Positions 8,259 through 17,380 are shown, numbered from the stretch's first letter. The stretch: DNA of 64,000 bases from Kitasatospora fiedleri (GCF_948472415.1 NZ_OX419519.1:6167001-6231000); one strand, 5' to 3'. Notes: generated by a model from the letters alone, not told the origin. Made by a program: numbers and translations.

Positions 8259-9008
8259 ATGGTTGAACGAGTCATCGCCGCCTGCGACGGAGCGGCCAAG
8301 GGCAACCCCGGGCCCGCCGGGTGGGCCTTCGTGGTCGCCGACGGGAACGGCGCCCCGCAGCGCTGGGAGGCCGGTCCGCTGGGCCGCAACACCAACAACG
8401 TCGGGGAGTTGACCGCCCTGCAACGCCTGCTGGAGGCCACCGACCCGGCGCTGCCGCTGGAGGTCCGGCTGGACAGCACCTACACCCGGGACGCGGTCAC
8501 CAAGTGGCTGCACGGCTGGAAGCGCAACGGCTGGAAGACCGCCGCGGGCAAGCCCGTCGCCAACCAGGAACTGATCCAGCGGATCGACGCGCTGCTCACC
8601 GGCCGGGACGTCGCCTTCGTCTACGTGCCCGCCCACCAGATGGACGGCGACCCGCTGAACGCCATCGCCGACAAGGCCGCCAGCGACGCCGCCCGCACCC
8701 AGCAGGCCGCCGCCGGCACCGCCGCCGACCTGCCGGTGCCCGACCCGGTGACCGCCCCCGCCCCGCGCGCCCGCCGCGCCGCCCCGTCCGGATCGTCCGC
8801 TTCGTCCGGCTCGGCGTCCGCAGCCTCGAACGGCGGTGCGGCCCGGCGCATTTCCAGCGGCGGCGGCGGCGGTGGCGGCGGCGGTCGGACGCTGGCCGCG
8901 AAGTTCCCCGGCCGGTGCCCGTGCGGGCGCCCCTACGGCAAGGGCGAGAAGATCACCAAGGTCGGCGGCAGCTGGGGCCACCCGGAGTGCGCCGCCGCCC
9001 ACGTCTGA
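8259..9008 (+). CDS. rnhA: Ribonuclease H family protein with C-terminal Cys/His extension
   Basis: A 249-aa protein. Residues 1-150 are an RNase H domain cutting the RNA strand of RNA:DNA hybrids: the first Asp in ACDGAAKGNPGPAGWAF, Glu in NNVGELTALQRL, Asp in RLDSTYTRDAV, and a final Asp in the DPLNAIADKAA region. An Ala/Ser and then Gly-rich linker (residues 150-210) leads to about 40 residues with CPCGRP and HPEC, a likely zinc-binding knuckle not found in the E. coli enzyme. The ATG at 8259 has GGGGG just before it. It is transcribed alone, ahead of htpG. Confidence 0.88.
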   Translation: MVERVIAACDGAAKGNPGPAGWAFVVADGNGAPQRWEAGPLGRNTNNVGELTALQRLLEATDPALPLEVRLDSTYTRDAVTKWLHGWKRNGWKTAAGKPVANQELIQRIDALLTGRDVAFVYVPAHQMDGDPLNAIADKAASDAARTQQAAAGTAADLPVPDPVTAPAPRARRAAPSGSSASSGSASAASNGGAARRISSGGGGGGGGGRTLAAKFPGRCPCGRPYGKGEKITKVGGSWGHPECAAAHV

Positions 9009-9024
9009 CCGGAGGACCCGCCCG

Positions 9025-9067
9025 GACCGGGCCGGAACGGGCGCCTCCTGCCCGGGCCGGCCCGGTC
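9025..9067. terminator. Hairpin downstream of RNase H gene
   Basis: GACCGGGCCGG at 9025-9035 pairs with CCGGCCCGGTC at 9057-9067. The loop holds a further GGGC/GCCC pair. It lies 17 bases after the stop and is a plausible terminator. Confidence 0.5.
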
Positions 9068-9163
9068 TGTCAACGGCGTTTGTCCGCGCCGCCGCCGGTG
9101 TGTCAGATTGCCACGGAGCGCGTGCTCCCGTACCCGCACTGTCACCCGAGCGAAAAGGACCCC

Positions 9164-11005
9164 ATGAGCACCGAGACGCTGGAGTTCCAGGCCGAGGCGC
9201 GGCAACTGCTGCAGCTGATGGTCCACTCGATCTACTCGAACAAGGACGTCTTCCTGCGCGAGCTGATCTCCAACGCGTCGGACGCCCTGGACAAGCGGCG
9301 CCTGGCCGGCCTCACCGAGGAGCGGCTGCGCGCCGACGACCTGCACATCGCCGTCGACACCGACCCGGATGCCCGCACCCTGACCGTCCGCGACAACGGC
9401 ATCGGCATGACCCGCGACGAGGTCGTCGCGCTGATCGGCACCATCGCCCGCTCCGGCACCGCCGAGACACTGCGCCGCCTGCGCGAGAGCAAGGAACCGG
9501 CCGAGCTGATCGGCCAGTTCGGCGTCGGCTTCTACTCCACCTTCATGGTCGCCGACCGGGTCACCCTGCTGACCCGCAAGGCCGGCGAGCCCACCGGCAC
9601 CCGCTGGGAGTCGGCCGGCGAGGGCACCTACACCATCGAGACCGTCGAGGACGCCCCCGAGGGCACCTCGGTCACCGTCCACCTGCGCCCCGAGGACGGC
9701 GAGGACGGCCTGCACGACTACACCGACCCGTCGACCGTCCGGCGGATCGTCAAGCGCTACTCCGACTTCATCGCCTTCCCGATCCGCACCACCGGACCGG
9801 ACGGCACCGAGCAGACCCTCAACTCGATGAAGGCGCTCTGGGCCCGGCCGCGCGCCGAGGTCGCGGACGAGGAGTACCGGGAGTTCTACCGGCACGTCGC
9901 GCACGACTGGACCGACCCGCTGGAGACGATCCGGATGCGGGCCGAGGGCACCTTCGAGTACGAGGCACTGCTGTTCATCCCGGCCCGCCGCCCGCACGAT
10001 CTGTTCCAGCGCGACGGCCGCCACGGCGTCCAGCTCTACGTGAAGCGGGTGTTCATCATGGAGGACAGCCGCGAGCTGCTCCCCGACCACCTGCGCTTCG
10101 TCAAGGGCGTGGTGGACGCCGCCGACCTCTCGCTCAACATCTCCCGCGAGATCCTCCAGCAGGACCGGCACATCCAGCTGATCCGGCGCCGGCTGGCCAA
10201 GAAGGTGATGGCCACCGTCAAGGAGATGATGACGGCCGACGCCGACAAGTACCGCACGTTCTGGCGCGAGTTCGGCCCCGCCGTCAAGGAGGGCCTGCTC
10301 GACCCGGCCGAGGACCGCAAGGCCATCCTCGACGTCGCCTCCTTCCCGAGCACCGCCGGCGAGGAGCCCACCACGCTCGCCGACTACCTGGCCCGGATGA
10401 AGGACGGCCAGGACAGGATCTACTACATGACCGGCGAGAGCCGCGCCCAGGTCGAGAACTCCCCGCACCTGGAGGCGTTCCGGGCCCAGGGCTACGAGGT
10501 CCTGCTGCTCACCGACCCGGTGGACGAGATCTGGATCGAGGGCGTCCCCGACCACGAGGGCAAGGAGTTCAGCTCGGTCGCCCGCGGCGCCGTCGACCTC
10601 CCCGCCGAGGACGTCCCCGAGGAGCGCACCGGCTCCTACGCGCCGCTGCTCGGCTGGCTCGGCGAGACGCTCGCCGACGTCAAGGACGTCCGCCTCACCA
10701 CCCGCCTCACCAACTCGCCCGCCTGCCTGGTCAGCGACGCCGACGGGCTCACCCCCACCCTGGAGAAGATGTACCGGGCCATGGGCCAGGACGTCCCGCC
10801 CGCCCGCCGCATCCTCGAACTCAACCCCGACCACCCCCTGGTCGCCGCCCTGCGCACCGCCCACGAGGAGCGCCCCGAGGACCCGGCCCTCCCCGAGACC
10901 GCCGAACTCCTCTACGGCACCGCCCTGCTGGCCGAGGGCGGCGACCTCGCCGACCCCGCCCGGTTCGCCAAGCTGCTCGCCGACCGCCTCACCCGGACGG
11001 TCTGA
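9164..11005 (+). CDS. htpG: Molecular chaperone HtpG (Hsp90 family)
   Basis: A 613-aa cytosolic ATP-dependent chaperone of normal bacterial length. The GHKL ATP-binding domain (residues 1-215) shows ELISNASDALDKRR, DNGIGMTRDEV and GQFGVGFYSTFMVADRV. The middle domain has LYVKRVFIMEDSRELLPDHLRFVKGVVD and LNISREILQQDRHIQLIRRRL. The C-terminal dimerisation domain ends near 11005 and lacks the eukaryotic MEEVD tail, as expected. The ATG at 9164 has a weak AAAAGGA upstream. The AT-poor 9070-9160 stretch is the likely promoter region. No HspR-type operator was recognised. Confidence 0.95.
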   Translation: MSTETLEFQAEARQLLQLMVHSIYSNKDVFLRELISNASDALDKRRLAGLTEERLRADDLHIAVDTDPDARTLTVRDNGIGMTRDEVVALIGTIARSGTAETLRRLRESKEPAELIGQFGVGFYSTFMVADRVTLLTRKAGEPTGTRWESAGEGTYTIETVEDAPEGTSVTVHLRPEDGEDGLHDYTDPSTVRRIVKRYSDFIAFPIRTTGPDGTEQTLNSMKALWARPRAEVADEEYREFYRHVAHDWTDPLETIRMRAEGTFEYEALLFIPARRPHDLFQRDGRHGVQLYVKRVFIMEDSRELLPDHLRFVKGVVDAADLSLNISREILQQDRHIQLIRRRLAKKVMATVKEMMTADADKYRTFWREFGPAVKEGLLDPAEDRKAILDVASFPSTAGEEPTTLADYLARMKDGQDRIYYMTGESRAQVENSPHLEAFRAQGYEVLLLTDPVDEIWIEGVPDHEGKEFSSVARGAVDLPAEDVPEERTGSYAPLLGWLGETLADVKDVRLTTRLTNSPACLVSDADGLTPTLEKMYRAMGQDVPPARRILELNPDHPLVAALRTAHEERPEDPALPETAELLYGTALLAEGGDLADPARFAKLLADRLTRTV

Positions 11006-11078
11006 CCGCCGCGCCGCACCGCGCCGTCCCCGCCGGTGCCGACGCCGCCGGTGCCGCCCCCGCCGGTGCCGACGCCGT

Positions 11079-12335
11079 TCAGGCGGTCTCCTCCTGGCGG
11101 CGTCGGCGGCGGGGGCGGCGGGGGCGGAAGCGTTCGCCGCGGGCGAGGCGGCGCAGGCCCGCGAAGCGGGAGAAGCGGTCGCGGTTGGCGACGGAGGCGC
11201 GGTCGAGTTCCTCCATCAGGCGGCGGCCGCGGTGTTCGAGGTCGAGCTCGTCCAGGATGCGGTCGACCTCGGCGAGCAGGGAGCCGTGCAGCTGCCACGC
11301 CTCGGGGCTCTCCTGGACGCGGCGCAGCAGCAGTTGGGCGACGTTCTCCCGGACGGACCAGGCGGCGGCGAGTTCGGCGGCCAGCCGCTGCTCGGCCTCC
11401 TCGGCGTTGCGGCTGACCTGGGTGGTGACCAGCACCGCGAAGCTCACCAGCGCCCCGCCGACGTGTTCGAACAGCTCCTCCAGGGCCACCGCGACGTCCG
11501 CCGGGAAGAGCCGTTCGCCCGGGGCGCGGCGCTTGGCCAGGTCGGTCAGCGAACGGGCGATCACCCGGATGACGACCACGCAGATCTCCAGCGTGTCCAG
11601 CCCGGTGCGCAGCACCAGCCGGGACAGCAGGCCCTCGCTGATCCGCGGGTTCAGCCGCAGGCTGTCCTCGGCCTGCCGCAGCGCCCCGTCGACCTCGGCG
11701 ATCGCCTGGTCCAGCTGCCGGGCCTCGTGCAGCCGTTCGGCGGCCCGCTCGACCGGGACGGGGCGGCCCAGCTCCTCGGACAGGCCGAGCAGCAGGTGGC
11801 GGGCCCGGCGGGCCAGGTCCTCGATCGACTCGCCGGCCTTGTCGACCCAGACCGGTGGCGCTATCACCAGGTTGAACACCAGGCCGACGGTCGCGCCGAT
11901 CACCGTCTCCAGCACCCGGTCCCACGCCTGCGTGGTGACCTGCGAGACGCCCAGGATCAGCATCGCGCTGATCGCGACCTCCTGGACGAACTCGTCGACC
12001 CGGACGAACCGTCCCACCACCAGCGAGGCCATGATGATCAGCCCCAGGCTCCACCAGGACAGCCCCACCACGGCCGAGAACCCGATCGCGATCAGCACCC
12101 CGACCACCACCGAGTTGACCCGCCGGATGCTGGTGGTCAGCGTCGAGTAGACCGTCACCTGCACCACCAGCAGCGCCGTCAGCGGCGCGGTCAGCGGCAC
12201 CGGTTCCCTGCTCAGCCAGGTCGCCACCACGTACGACAGCGTCGCCGCGACGGTGGCCCGCACCGTCTGCACGACGAACGCATCCCTGGCACCGCGGCGC
12301 ACCACCGCGGCCACCGACTCCGGAACAAAGCGCAT
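11079..12335 (-). CDS. FUSC-like / aromatic acid exporter family membrane protein
   Basis: A 418-aa inner membrane protein. Residues 15-160 hold about six transmembrane helices (LSYVVATWLS, LTALLVVQVTVYSTL, SVVVGVLIAIGFSAVVGLS, LGLIIMASLVVGRF, VAISAMLILGVSQV, VIGATVGLVFNLVIAPP). This is the half-unit of the FUSC/ArAE family implicated in export of aromatic acids. The remaining 250 residues are long charged helices, probably cytoplasmic, ending in an Arg-rich tail. The ATG at 12335 has GAAGGGA upstream. The substrate is unknown. It is convergent with htpG and runs in the same direction as the HTH gene upstream, whose uncorrected reading frame overlaps its start region. Confidence 0.8.
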   Translation of the reverse strand: MRFVPESVAAVVRRGARDAFVVQTVRATVAATLSYVVATWLSREPVPLTAPLTALLVVQVTVYSTLTTSIRRVNSVVVGVLIAIGFSAVVGLSWWSLGLIIMASLVVGRFVRVDEFVQEVAISAMLILGVSQVTTQAWDRVLETVIGATVGLVFNLVIAPPVWVDKAGESIEDLARRARHLLLGLSEELGRPVPVERAAERLHEARQLDQAIAEVDGALRQAEDSLRLNPRISEGLLSRLVLRTGLDTLEICVVVIRVIARSLTDLAKRRAPGERLFPADVAVALEELFEHVGGALVSFAVLVTTQVSRNAEEAEQRLAAELAAAWSVRENVAQLLLRRVQESPEAWQLHGSLLAEVDRILDELDLEHRGRRLMEELDRASVANRDRFSRFAGLRRLARGERFRPRRPRRRRRQEETA

Positions 12336-12430
12336 GGAGTCCCTTCTATCCCCCTGGTGGCCGTGCACACCGCCGCGACCCGCACAAAAGGGGCTGATGG
12401 GGACAGTGGGGCCGGTGGGGCTGCTGGTAC

Positions 12431-13281
12431 TCAGGCCGGCGGGCGCGGCGGGCGGGCGGCCAGGTCGCCCATCCGGGCGGTGTCGGCGGCGGTGGCCGGG
12501 GTGAACAGCAGGACCAGCGCGGACGGGTCGTCGACGGGGTGGAAGGAGCTGAGGGTGAGGCGGACGGGGCCGACGCCGGGGGCTCCACCAGGACGGTGCG
12601 GGCGGTGAGTTCGGCGACCGAGTGGCAGCCCCACCAGTGGCGCAGCTCGGGGGCGTCGGCCTCCAGGCGGCGGTAGACCTGGTCGGTGCGCGGGTCGGCG
12701 AGGGCCGGGCCGGCCTGGGCCCGGAAGTGCTGGAAGACGTTCATGGCGAGCGGCTCCCAATCGGGCAGGACGCCGCGCAGCCGCCGGTCGACGGCCATCA
12801 GCCACATCAGGTTGCGGCGGTCGGCCGGGACGGCCTCGGGGGCGCCCCAGAGCGCGGCCCAGGCCGCGTTCCAGGCCAGCAGGTCGAAGTGCCGGTCGAC
12901 CAGGACGGCGGGGCTGGCGGGCCAGGAGTCGAGCACCGGGCGGACCGTCCCGGCGAGCCGCCCGGCGGCGGCGCGGTCGGTGTCGACGGGGACGGGCTCG
13001 TGGTGGCCGGCCAGCCGCATCGCGTGCCGCAGACCCGCCGCGTCCAGGCGCAGCGCCCGCCCCACCGCCTCCAGCACCTGCCGGGAGGCGCTGACCCGGC
13101 CCTGTTCGAGCCAGGTGTACCAGGCGAGGCCGACGCCGGACAGCGAGGCGACCTCCTCGCGGCGCAGCCCCGGGGTGCGCCGCCTGCCGGTGGCGGCGAG
13201 TCCGACGTCGGCGGGCTGTAGCAGGGCGCGGTGGGCGCGCAGGAACGCGCCGAGTTCCTGGCCGGTGGCGGGGGTGGACAC
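12431..13281 (-). CDS. MmyB-type helix-turn-helix regulator, apparent 1-nt frameshift
   Basis: A regulator of about 283 aa in the same family as the one at 1298-2233. The HTH is at residues 8-80 (TPGLRREEVASLSGVGLAWYTWLEQG), followed by an MmyB ligand domain (VLVDRHFDLLAWN, NLMWLMAVDRRL). The frame breaks after TARTVLVEPP at a five-G run (12578-12582 on the plus strand). One added base restores VGPVRLTLSSFHPVDDPSALVLLFTPA, the typical family C-terminus, ending at 12431. Without repair the reading frame runs on as proline-rich sequence to 12346. The ATG is at 13281. Upstream lies an 8-bp repeat array and a divergent LLM oxidoreductase gene, its probable target. Confidence 0.8.
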
Positions 13282-13346
13282 GGTGCTCGCTCCTCGTCGC
13301 GGACGGTTCTCCGGTGCGGCGGCCCGCCCGGTGCGTCGGCGGGCGG

Positions 13347-13410
13347 GTACGTCGACATGCCGGTACGTCAGTACATCGGCATGTCAGTACGCCGGTATGC
13401 CGGTACGCCG
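13347..13410. repeat. 8-bp tandem array, consensus GTACGYCG
   Basis: Eight contiguous 8-bp units occur between the divergent HTH and LLM oxidoreductase genes: GTACGTCG, ACATGCCG, GTACGTCA, GTACATCG, GCATGTCA, GTACGCCG, GTATGCCG, GTACGCCG. The unit sequence differs from the array at 7291 but the period is the same. The surrounding space from 13282 to 13658 holds no gene I can support and should contain the divergent promoters. Confidence 0.85.
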
Positions 13411-13658
13411 CTCCCAGGCTAGGCCGGGCCGGGCCGGGGGCCGGTTCCGCTCCCCGCAACGGACTCCTCACCTCCCGCCGGTCCTATGACCACCGGTACC
13501 AGTACGAACGCCTGCCTGGCTGCCCCGCCCACCGTCCGCGAACCTCGTCCGAACAGCCCCGACGGCCCTCACCGCGCCCGGTGGCCCCGACCGCCCCGGC
13601 CGCCCCGGCCGCCCTCACCGCCCGACGGCGCCGCCGTCCGAACCGGAGGACCCGCCCC

Positions 13659-14675
13659 GTGACCGCCACCGCGACCACCGCCACCGCCCACCAGCCCGCC
13701 TGGGGCATCACCCTGCCGCTGCCCGGCCTGACCATCGACCGGCACCGCTTCCTGGTCGAACGGCTCCCCGACCTCGGCTACGGCGACGTCTGGAGCGCCG
13801 AGGGCGGCGGCACCGACGCCTTCACCCCGCTGGCCGCCACCGCCGCCTGGTCCCCGCGCCTGCGGATCGCCACCGGCGTCGTCCCGGTCCACACCCGCGG
13901 GCCCGCCGTTCTCGCCCAGACCGCCGCCACCCTCGCCCAACTCGCCCCCGGACGCGTCCTGCTGGGCATCGGGGCGTCGGTGCCCGCGCACGTCACCGAC
14001 ATCAACGGCATCCCGTTCGACGAGCCCTTCAAGCGCACCCGCGACGTGCTGCGCTTCCTCACCGCCGCCCTGCGCGGCGAACACGTCGCCGGCGACTTCG
14101 ACACCTTCTCCATCGCCGGCTACCGCCTGCCCCACCCGCCCGCCGCCCCCGTCAAGGTCATCCTCGGCGCGCTGCGCCCCGGCATGCTCCGGCTGGCCTT
14201 CGCCGAGGGCGACGGCGCCATCACCAACCTGCTGCGCGCCCGCGACCTGCCCAGGGTGCTGGACGCCGTCGGCCCGCAGCCGCCCGGCAAGGAACTCGTG
14301 GTCAAGGTGTTCGTCTGCCCCACCGAGGACACCGCGTACGCGCGCCGCGCCGCCCGGCCCTTCCTCGCCTGGATTCTCAACCGCGAGCCCTACCGCAAGT
14401 TCCACCAGTGGCTCGGCAACGGCGACCTGCTCGCCGAGACGCACCGCCGCTGGGCCGACGGCGACCACGCGGGCGCCCAACGCGCCCTGCCCGACGAACT
14501 GGTCGACGCCCTCTTCCTGCACGGCTCCCCGGAACAGTGCCACGAACAGATCCTCCGCTACCGACAGCCCGGCGTCACCGCCATCCAGCTCTACGTCTCC
14601 CCGCCCCCCGAGACACCCGCCCACCACCCCCACTTCCTCGACACCCTCGCCCGCCTCGGCCCGGCCGCCCGCTGA
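13659..14675 (+). CDS. LLM class F420/flavin-dependent oxidoreductase
   Basis: A 338-aa luciferase-like monooxygenase-fold enzyme. It has the TIM-barrel start WGITLPLPGLTIDRHRFLVERL, then LGYGDVWSAEGGGTDAFTPLAATAAWSPRLRIATGVVPVHTRGP, typical of F420-dependent members, and GRVLLGIGASVP. The GTG at 13659 is preceded by GGAGGA at 13645-13650. An upstream in-frame extension exists but is proline-rich noise. Cofactor (F420 or FMN) and substrate cannot be told from sequence. It is divergent from the MmyB-type regulator at 13281. Confidence 0.87.
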   Translation: MTATATTATAHQPAWGITLPLPGLTIDRHRFLVERLPDLGYGDVWSAEGGGTDAFTPLAATAAWSPRLRIATGVVPVHTRGPAVLAQTAATLAQLAPGRVLLGIGASVPAHVTDINGIPFDEPFKRTRDVLRFLTAALRGEHVAGDFDTFSIAGYRLPHPPAAPVKVILGALRPGMLRLAFAEGDGAITNLLRARDLPRVLDAVGPQPPGKELVVKVFVCPTEDTAYARRAARPFLAWILNREPYRKFHQWLGNGDLLAETHRRWADGDHAGAQRALPDELVDALFLHGSPEQCHEQILRYRQPGVTAIQLYVSPPPETPAHHPHFLDTLARLGPAAR

Positions 14676-14716
14676 CCACCTCCGCCAGCCCGCCGGGCCC
14701 CACCGAACGCGAGCGG

Positions 14717-14850
14717 TCAGTACGTCCAGGCGGAACCGGTACCCCGGTACTCCTCGGCGGGACGGGGCGGACGCCGGAGCGCATGCGGTCGGTGTGGAGC
14801 AGGCCGTCGAGGTGGTCGATCTCGTGGCGATGCCCCCGCCGGGCCGGGGA
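14717..14850 (-). pseudogene. Peptide deformylase C-terminal remnant
   Basis: Reading the minus strand from about 14845 gives HRHEIDHLDGLLHTDRMR and then GVRPVP. HEIDHL is the metal-binding motif III of peptide deformylase, and the following LHTDRM is a family hallmark. A missing base near 14755 shifts the frame. Corrected, it ends EEYRGTGSAWTY with a stop at 14717. No catalytic motifs I (GxGLAAxQ) or II (EGCLS) are found upstream on this strand, so only about 40 C-terminal residues remain. It is a relic, presumably of a duplicated def gene. Confidence 0.65.
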
Positions 14851-14905
14851 CGGCCGGCACCTGCTCGCCGACTCCGACGAACTCCGGACCTACCCCCGTT
14901 GGGCA

Positions 14906-15432
14906 TCACCGCTGGCGTCGTCCGGGCGGAGGCCGATGCTCGACGGTCTCCTCGTCCTCGCCCTCGGGGACGTCGAACCGCTCGTGGAAGTCGGCCAACG
15001 CACCGACCGTCACGGTCAGCGCGTTGGCGTCCTCACGGCGGTTGCGCTCCTCCAACCGTCGCAGCAACTCGTCCTCGGGCACCGGGAAGTACAGCAGCCG
15101 CCACCGCCCGCCCGCCGCGACGACCAGCCGCTTCCACTCCTCCCGGTCCTTCCGCAGCCACAGCCCGTGGTCGAGCACCACGTTCCGACCGGCGGCGACC
15201 AACTCGGCCAGGCGCGCACGGACTTCCGCGACCACCGGTGCCTCCAGCTCGAAGTACCGGTGCTCGGGTAGTCCACGCCGTACCGGCCGTGCCGGGCGTG
15301 CAGCAGCTCGTCCACCGACAGTCGCACCGCACCCGTGGGGGCCAGTACGCGCTGGGCGTACGTCGTCTTTCCCGCGCCGGTGAGCCCCACCAGCAGGAAC
15401 ACCGTAGGTGTGGCGGACTGGGTATCGTTCAC
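14906..15432 (-). CDS. AAA/P-loop kinase (zeta-toxin-like ATP-binding protein), apparent 1-nt frameshift
   Basis: A P-loop NTPase of about 175 aa. The GTG at 15432 starts a frame with VFLLVGLTGAGKTTYAQRVL (Walker A) and RLSVDELLHARHGRYGVDYP. A base is missing near 15266, and after correction EHRYFELEAPVVAEVRARL, GRNVVLDHGLWLRKDREEW and VPEDELLRRLEERNRRED follow, as in the AAA_33 kinase family that modifies small molecules or RNA ends. It is divergent from the Nudix hydrolase and shares an 87-bp promoter space with it. Downstream sits the peptide deformylase relic. Confidence 0.75.
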
Positions 15433-15519
15433 ACCCTCATTCTCCTTCCCGGCACGCGGCCGTCCGCGCTCGCTCGGCCGGACGGGGAGGCCCGCGCTCC
15501 ACTGCCCGGAAGGAGCCCG

Positions 15520-16029
15520 ATGGCCGGCAGCGCCGATCCGGTCGTTCCCGTCCGGGTCTGTGTCGTTCTCCTCAACCGCGGCGAACTCTGTCTGATCCGC
15601 CGTCGGCGTGCGGAGGGTGAGCAGTACTCGCTGCCCGGCGGGCTCCTCGACCCGGGGGAGGGCGTCGCGGCGGGCCTGGCCCGTGAGTTGGGGGAGGAGC
15701 TGGGGCCCGACATCGCCGGTCTGTCCGCCGCGCCGCGGTTGCGGTGGGTGCAGGAGCAGGAGACCAGCAGGCCCGGTGGTGGCGGGCTCTTCCGTCGTCG
15801 CCACCTCGTCCACGTCCTGGGCGTGTCCGATCGGGTCCGTGCCCTGGTCGCCGCCACCGAGCGGGATGCCGAGGACGCCAACCAGGTGGTCTGGGTTCCG
15901 CTGGCCGAGGCCGCCGGGCTCCACCTGTACCCCGCGGTCGGGCCGGTGCTCGCCGGTCCGTTGCCGCGGGGTGACGCTCCACCGGTCAGGCTTCCCCGGA
16001 TGGACGACCTGAGCTACCGGTGGCGTTGA
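15520..16029 (+). CDS. NUDIX hydrolase
   Basis: A 169-aa pyrophosphohydrolase. The Nudix box is complete: GGLLDPGEGVAAGLARELGEELG, with the REL-EEL core at residues 60-70. The N-terminus PVRVCVVLLNRGELCLIRRRRA forms the first strands. The ATG at 15520 has GGAAGGAG just upstream. The substrate, a nucleoside diphosphate linked to X, is unknown. It is divergent from the P-loop kinase, a pairing that may reflect nucleotide or cofactor repair. Confidence 0.85.
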   Translation: MAGSADPVVPVRVCVVLLNRGELCLIRRRRAEGEQYSLPGGLLDPGEGVAAGLARELGEELGPDIAGLSAAPRLRWVQEQETSRPGGGGLFRRRHLVHVLGVSDRVRALVAATERDAEDANQVVWVPLAEAAGLHLYPAVGPVLAGPLPRGDAPPVRLPRMDDLSYRWR

Positions 16030-16067
16030 CCTTCGGGGAAGGAACTGCCGGGTGGGGTCGGGGCGGG

Positions 16068-17129
16068 TCAGGGGAGGAGGCGGAGTTTGTCGGGGTTGGA
16101 GATCGCGTGGATGCCGGAGATCAGGTCGCTGTCCGGGAGCAGGTCCAGGACCAGGACGGCGAACGGGCGGTCGGAGGCGGAGAAGAGGGCGGCGGGGGCG
16201 CCGTTGACGTCGCGCCAGGTGAGGGAGAGGGCGGGGCCGGACTTGGGGGCCAGGGCGGTGAGCAGGCGGGCGACCTTGGTGCGGCCGGTGAGGGGGCGAC
16301 GGCCGCCGGGGGCCTTGCCGCCGCCGTCGCCGACGAGGGTGACGTCGGGGGCGAGGAGCCGGAGGAGGGCGGCCAGGTCGCCGCCGAGGGCCGCGGCCAG
16401 GAAGCGTTCGGTGACCTGGCGGCGCAGGCCGGGTTCGGGCTCGTAGCGGGGGCGGCGGGAGCGGACGTGTGCGCGGGCCCGCTTCACCAACTGGCGTACC
16501 GCGGCCGGGCTGCGGCCCAGGATCGCGGCGACCTCCGGGCCGCTGTACCCGAACACCTCGTGCAGGACGAACGCCGCGCGTTCCAGCGGGGAGAGCGTCT
16601 CCAGCACCACCAGCAGGGCCAGCGACACCGCCTCGGCCCGTTCGGCGGCCAGCGCCGCGTCCCCGGCCGCGCCGTCCGCCCCGGCCAGTGATCCGAGCGG
16701 TGATCCGAGCGGTGATCCGGTCAGCGACTCGGTCGGTGACTCCGACGGTGATCCGGTCGGCGGGCCGATGAGCGGTTCCGGCAGCCACGGGCCGACGTAC
16801 GTCTCGCGCCGCCGGCTGACCGCGGCCTGCTGGGCCAGCGCCCGGTTCACCGCGATCCGCACCAGGTACGCCTTCGGGTGCTCGATCGGCTCGGCGGCCG
16901 GGCCGGTGGCCCCGGTGGCCCCGGTGGTCCGGGTCGTCCGGGCGGCCCAGGCCAGCCAGGTGTCCTGGAGGACGTCCTCGGTGTCGGCGATGCTGCCGAG
17001 CAGGTCGTAGACCAGGGAGAACAGCAACTCCCGGTGCTCCGCGTACTGGTGCGTCGCCCGTTCCGTCGCTGTCGCCGCTGTCGCCGCCGGGCCCGTTCCG
17101 CCCGGCCCGCCCCCGTCGCTCCCGCTCAT
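16068..17129 (-). CDS. ECF sigma factor with C-terminal SnoaL-like domain (SigJ/ECF41-type)
   Basis: A 353-aa sigma-70 family factor. Region 2 shows HRELLFSLVYDLLGSIADTEDVLQDTWLAW; region 4 shows LERAAFVLHEVFGYSGPEVAAILGRSPAAVRQLVKRARAHV. About 110 C-terminal residues form the SnoaL-like domain that controls activity in the ECF41 and SigJ groups, which lack a separate anti-sigma factor. Between regions 2 and 4 is an inserted TGSPSESPTESLTGSPLGSP-type stretch, encoded by imperfect 12-bp repeats at 16685-16760 and unusual for the family. The ATG is at 17129. No partner oxidoreductase, common for ECF41, is adjacent. Confidence 0.88.
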   Translation of the reverse strand: MSGSDGGGPGGTGPAATAATATERATHQYAEHRELLFSLVYDLLGSIADTEDVLQDTWLAWAARTTRTTGATGATGPAAEPIEHPKAYLVRIAVNRALAQQAAVSRRRETYVGPWLPEPLIGPPTGSPSESPTESLTGSPLGSPLGSLAGADGAAGDAALAAERAEAVSLALLVVLETLSPLERAAFVLHEVFGYSGPEVAAILGRSPAAVRQLVKRARAHVRSRRPRYEPEPGLRRQVTERFLAAALGGDLAALLRLLAPDVTLVGDGGGKAPGGRRPLTGRTKVARLLTALAPKSGPALSLTWRDVNGAPAALFSASDRPFAVLVLDLLPDSDLISGIHAISNPDKLRLLP

Positions 17130-17380
17130 CCCGGTCGGCCTTCCTCTCGCTCGTGTCCGGAACAGCGAGCCCGACCGGCCCGCCGGATGTCACGCGAAAC
17201 CCGCGAATGTGGCCCGGATCACAGCGGCGTCCCGGGTTCGAACGGCCGTGCGCGCGGCTCAAGTACGCTGAGCGCGGCCGGAAGTGACGGTGCCGCGACG
17301 GACCGGGGAACACCCGGCTCCGCCCGGGCACCCGCCGAGGGGGACGGCCGACGGGGAACGAGCACGGGGGACCGGCACCA

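Noticed and set aside
5592-9002. 1,136-aa minus-strand open frame
   Set aside because: It is antisense to well-supported genes (MFS, SIP, RNase H), low complexity, and a result of high GC in the third codon position.
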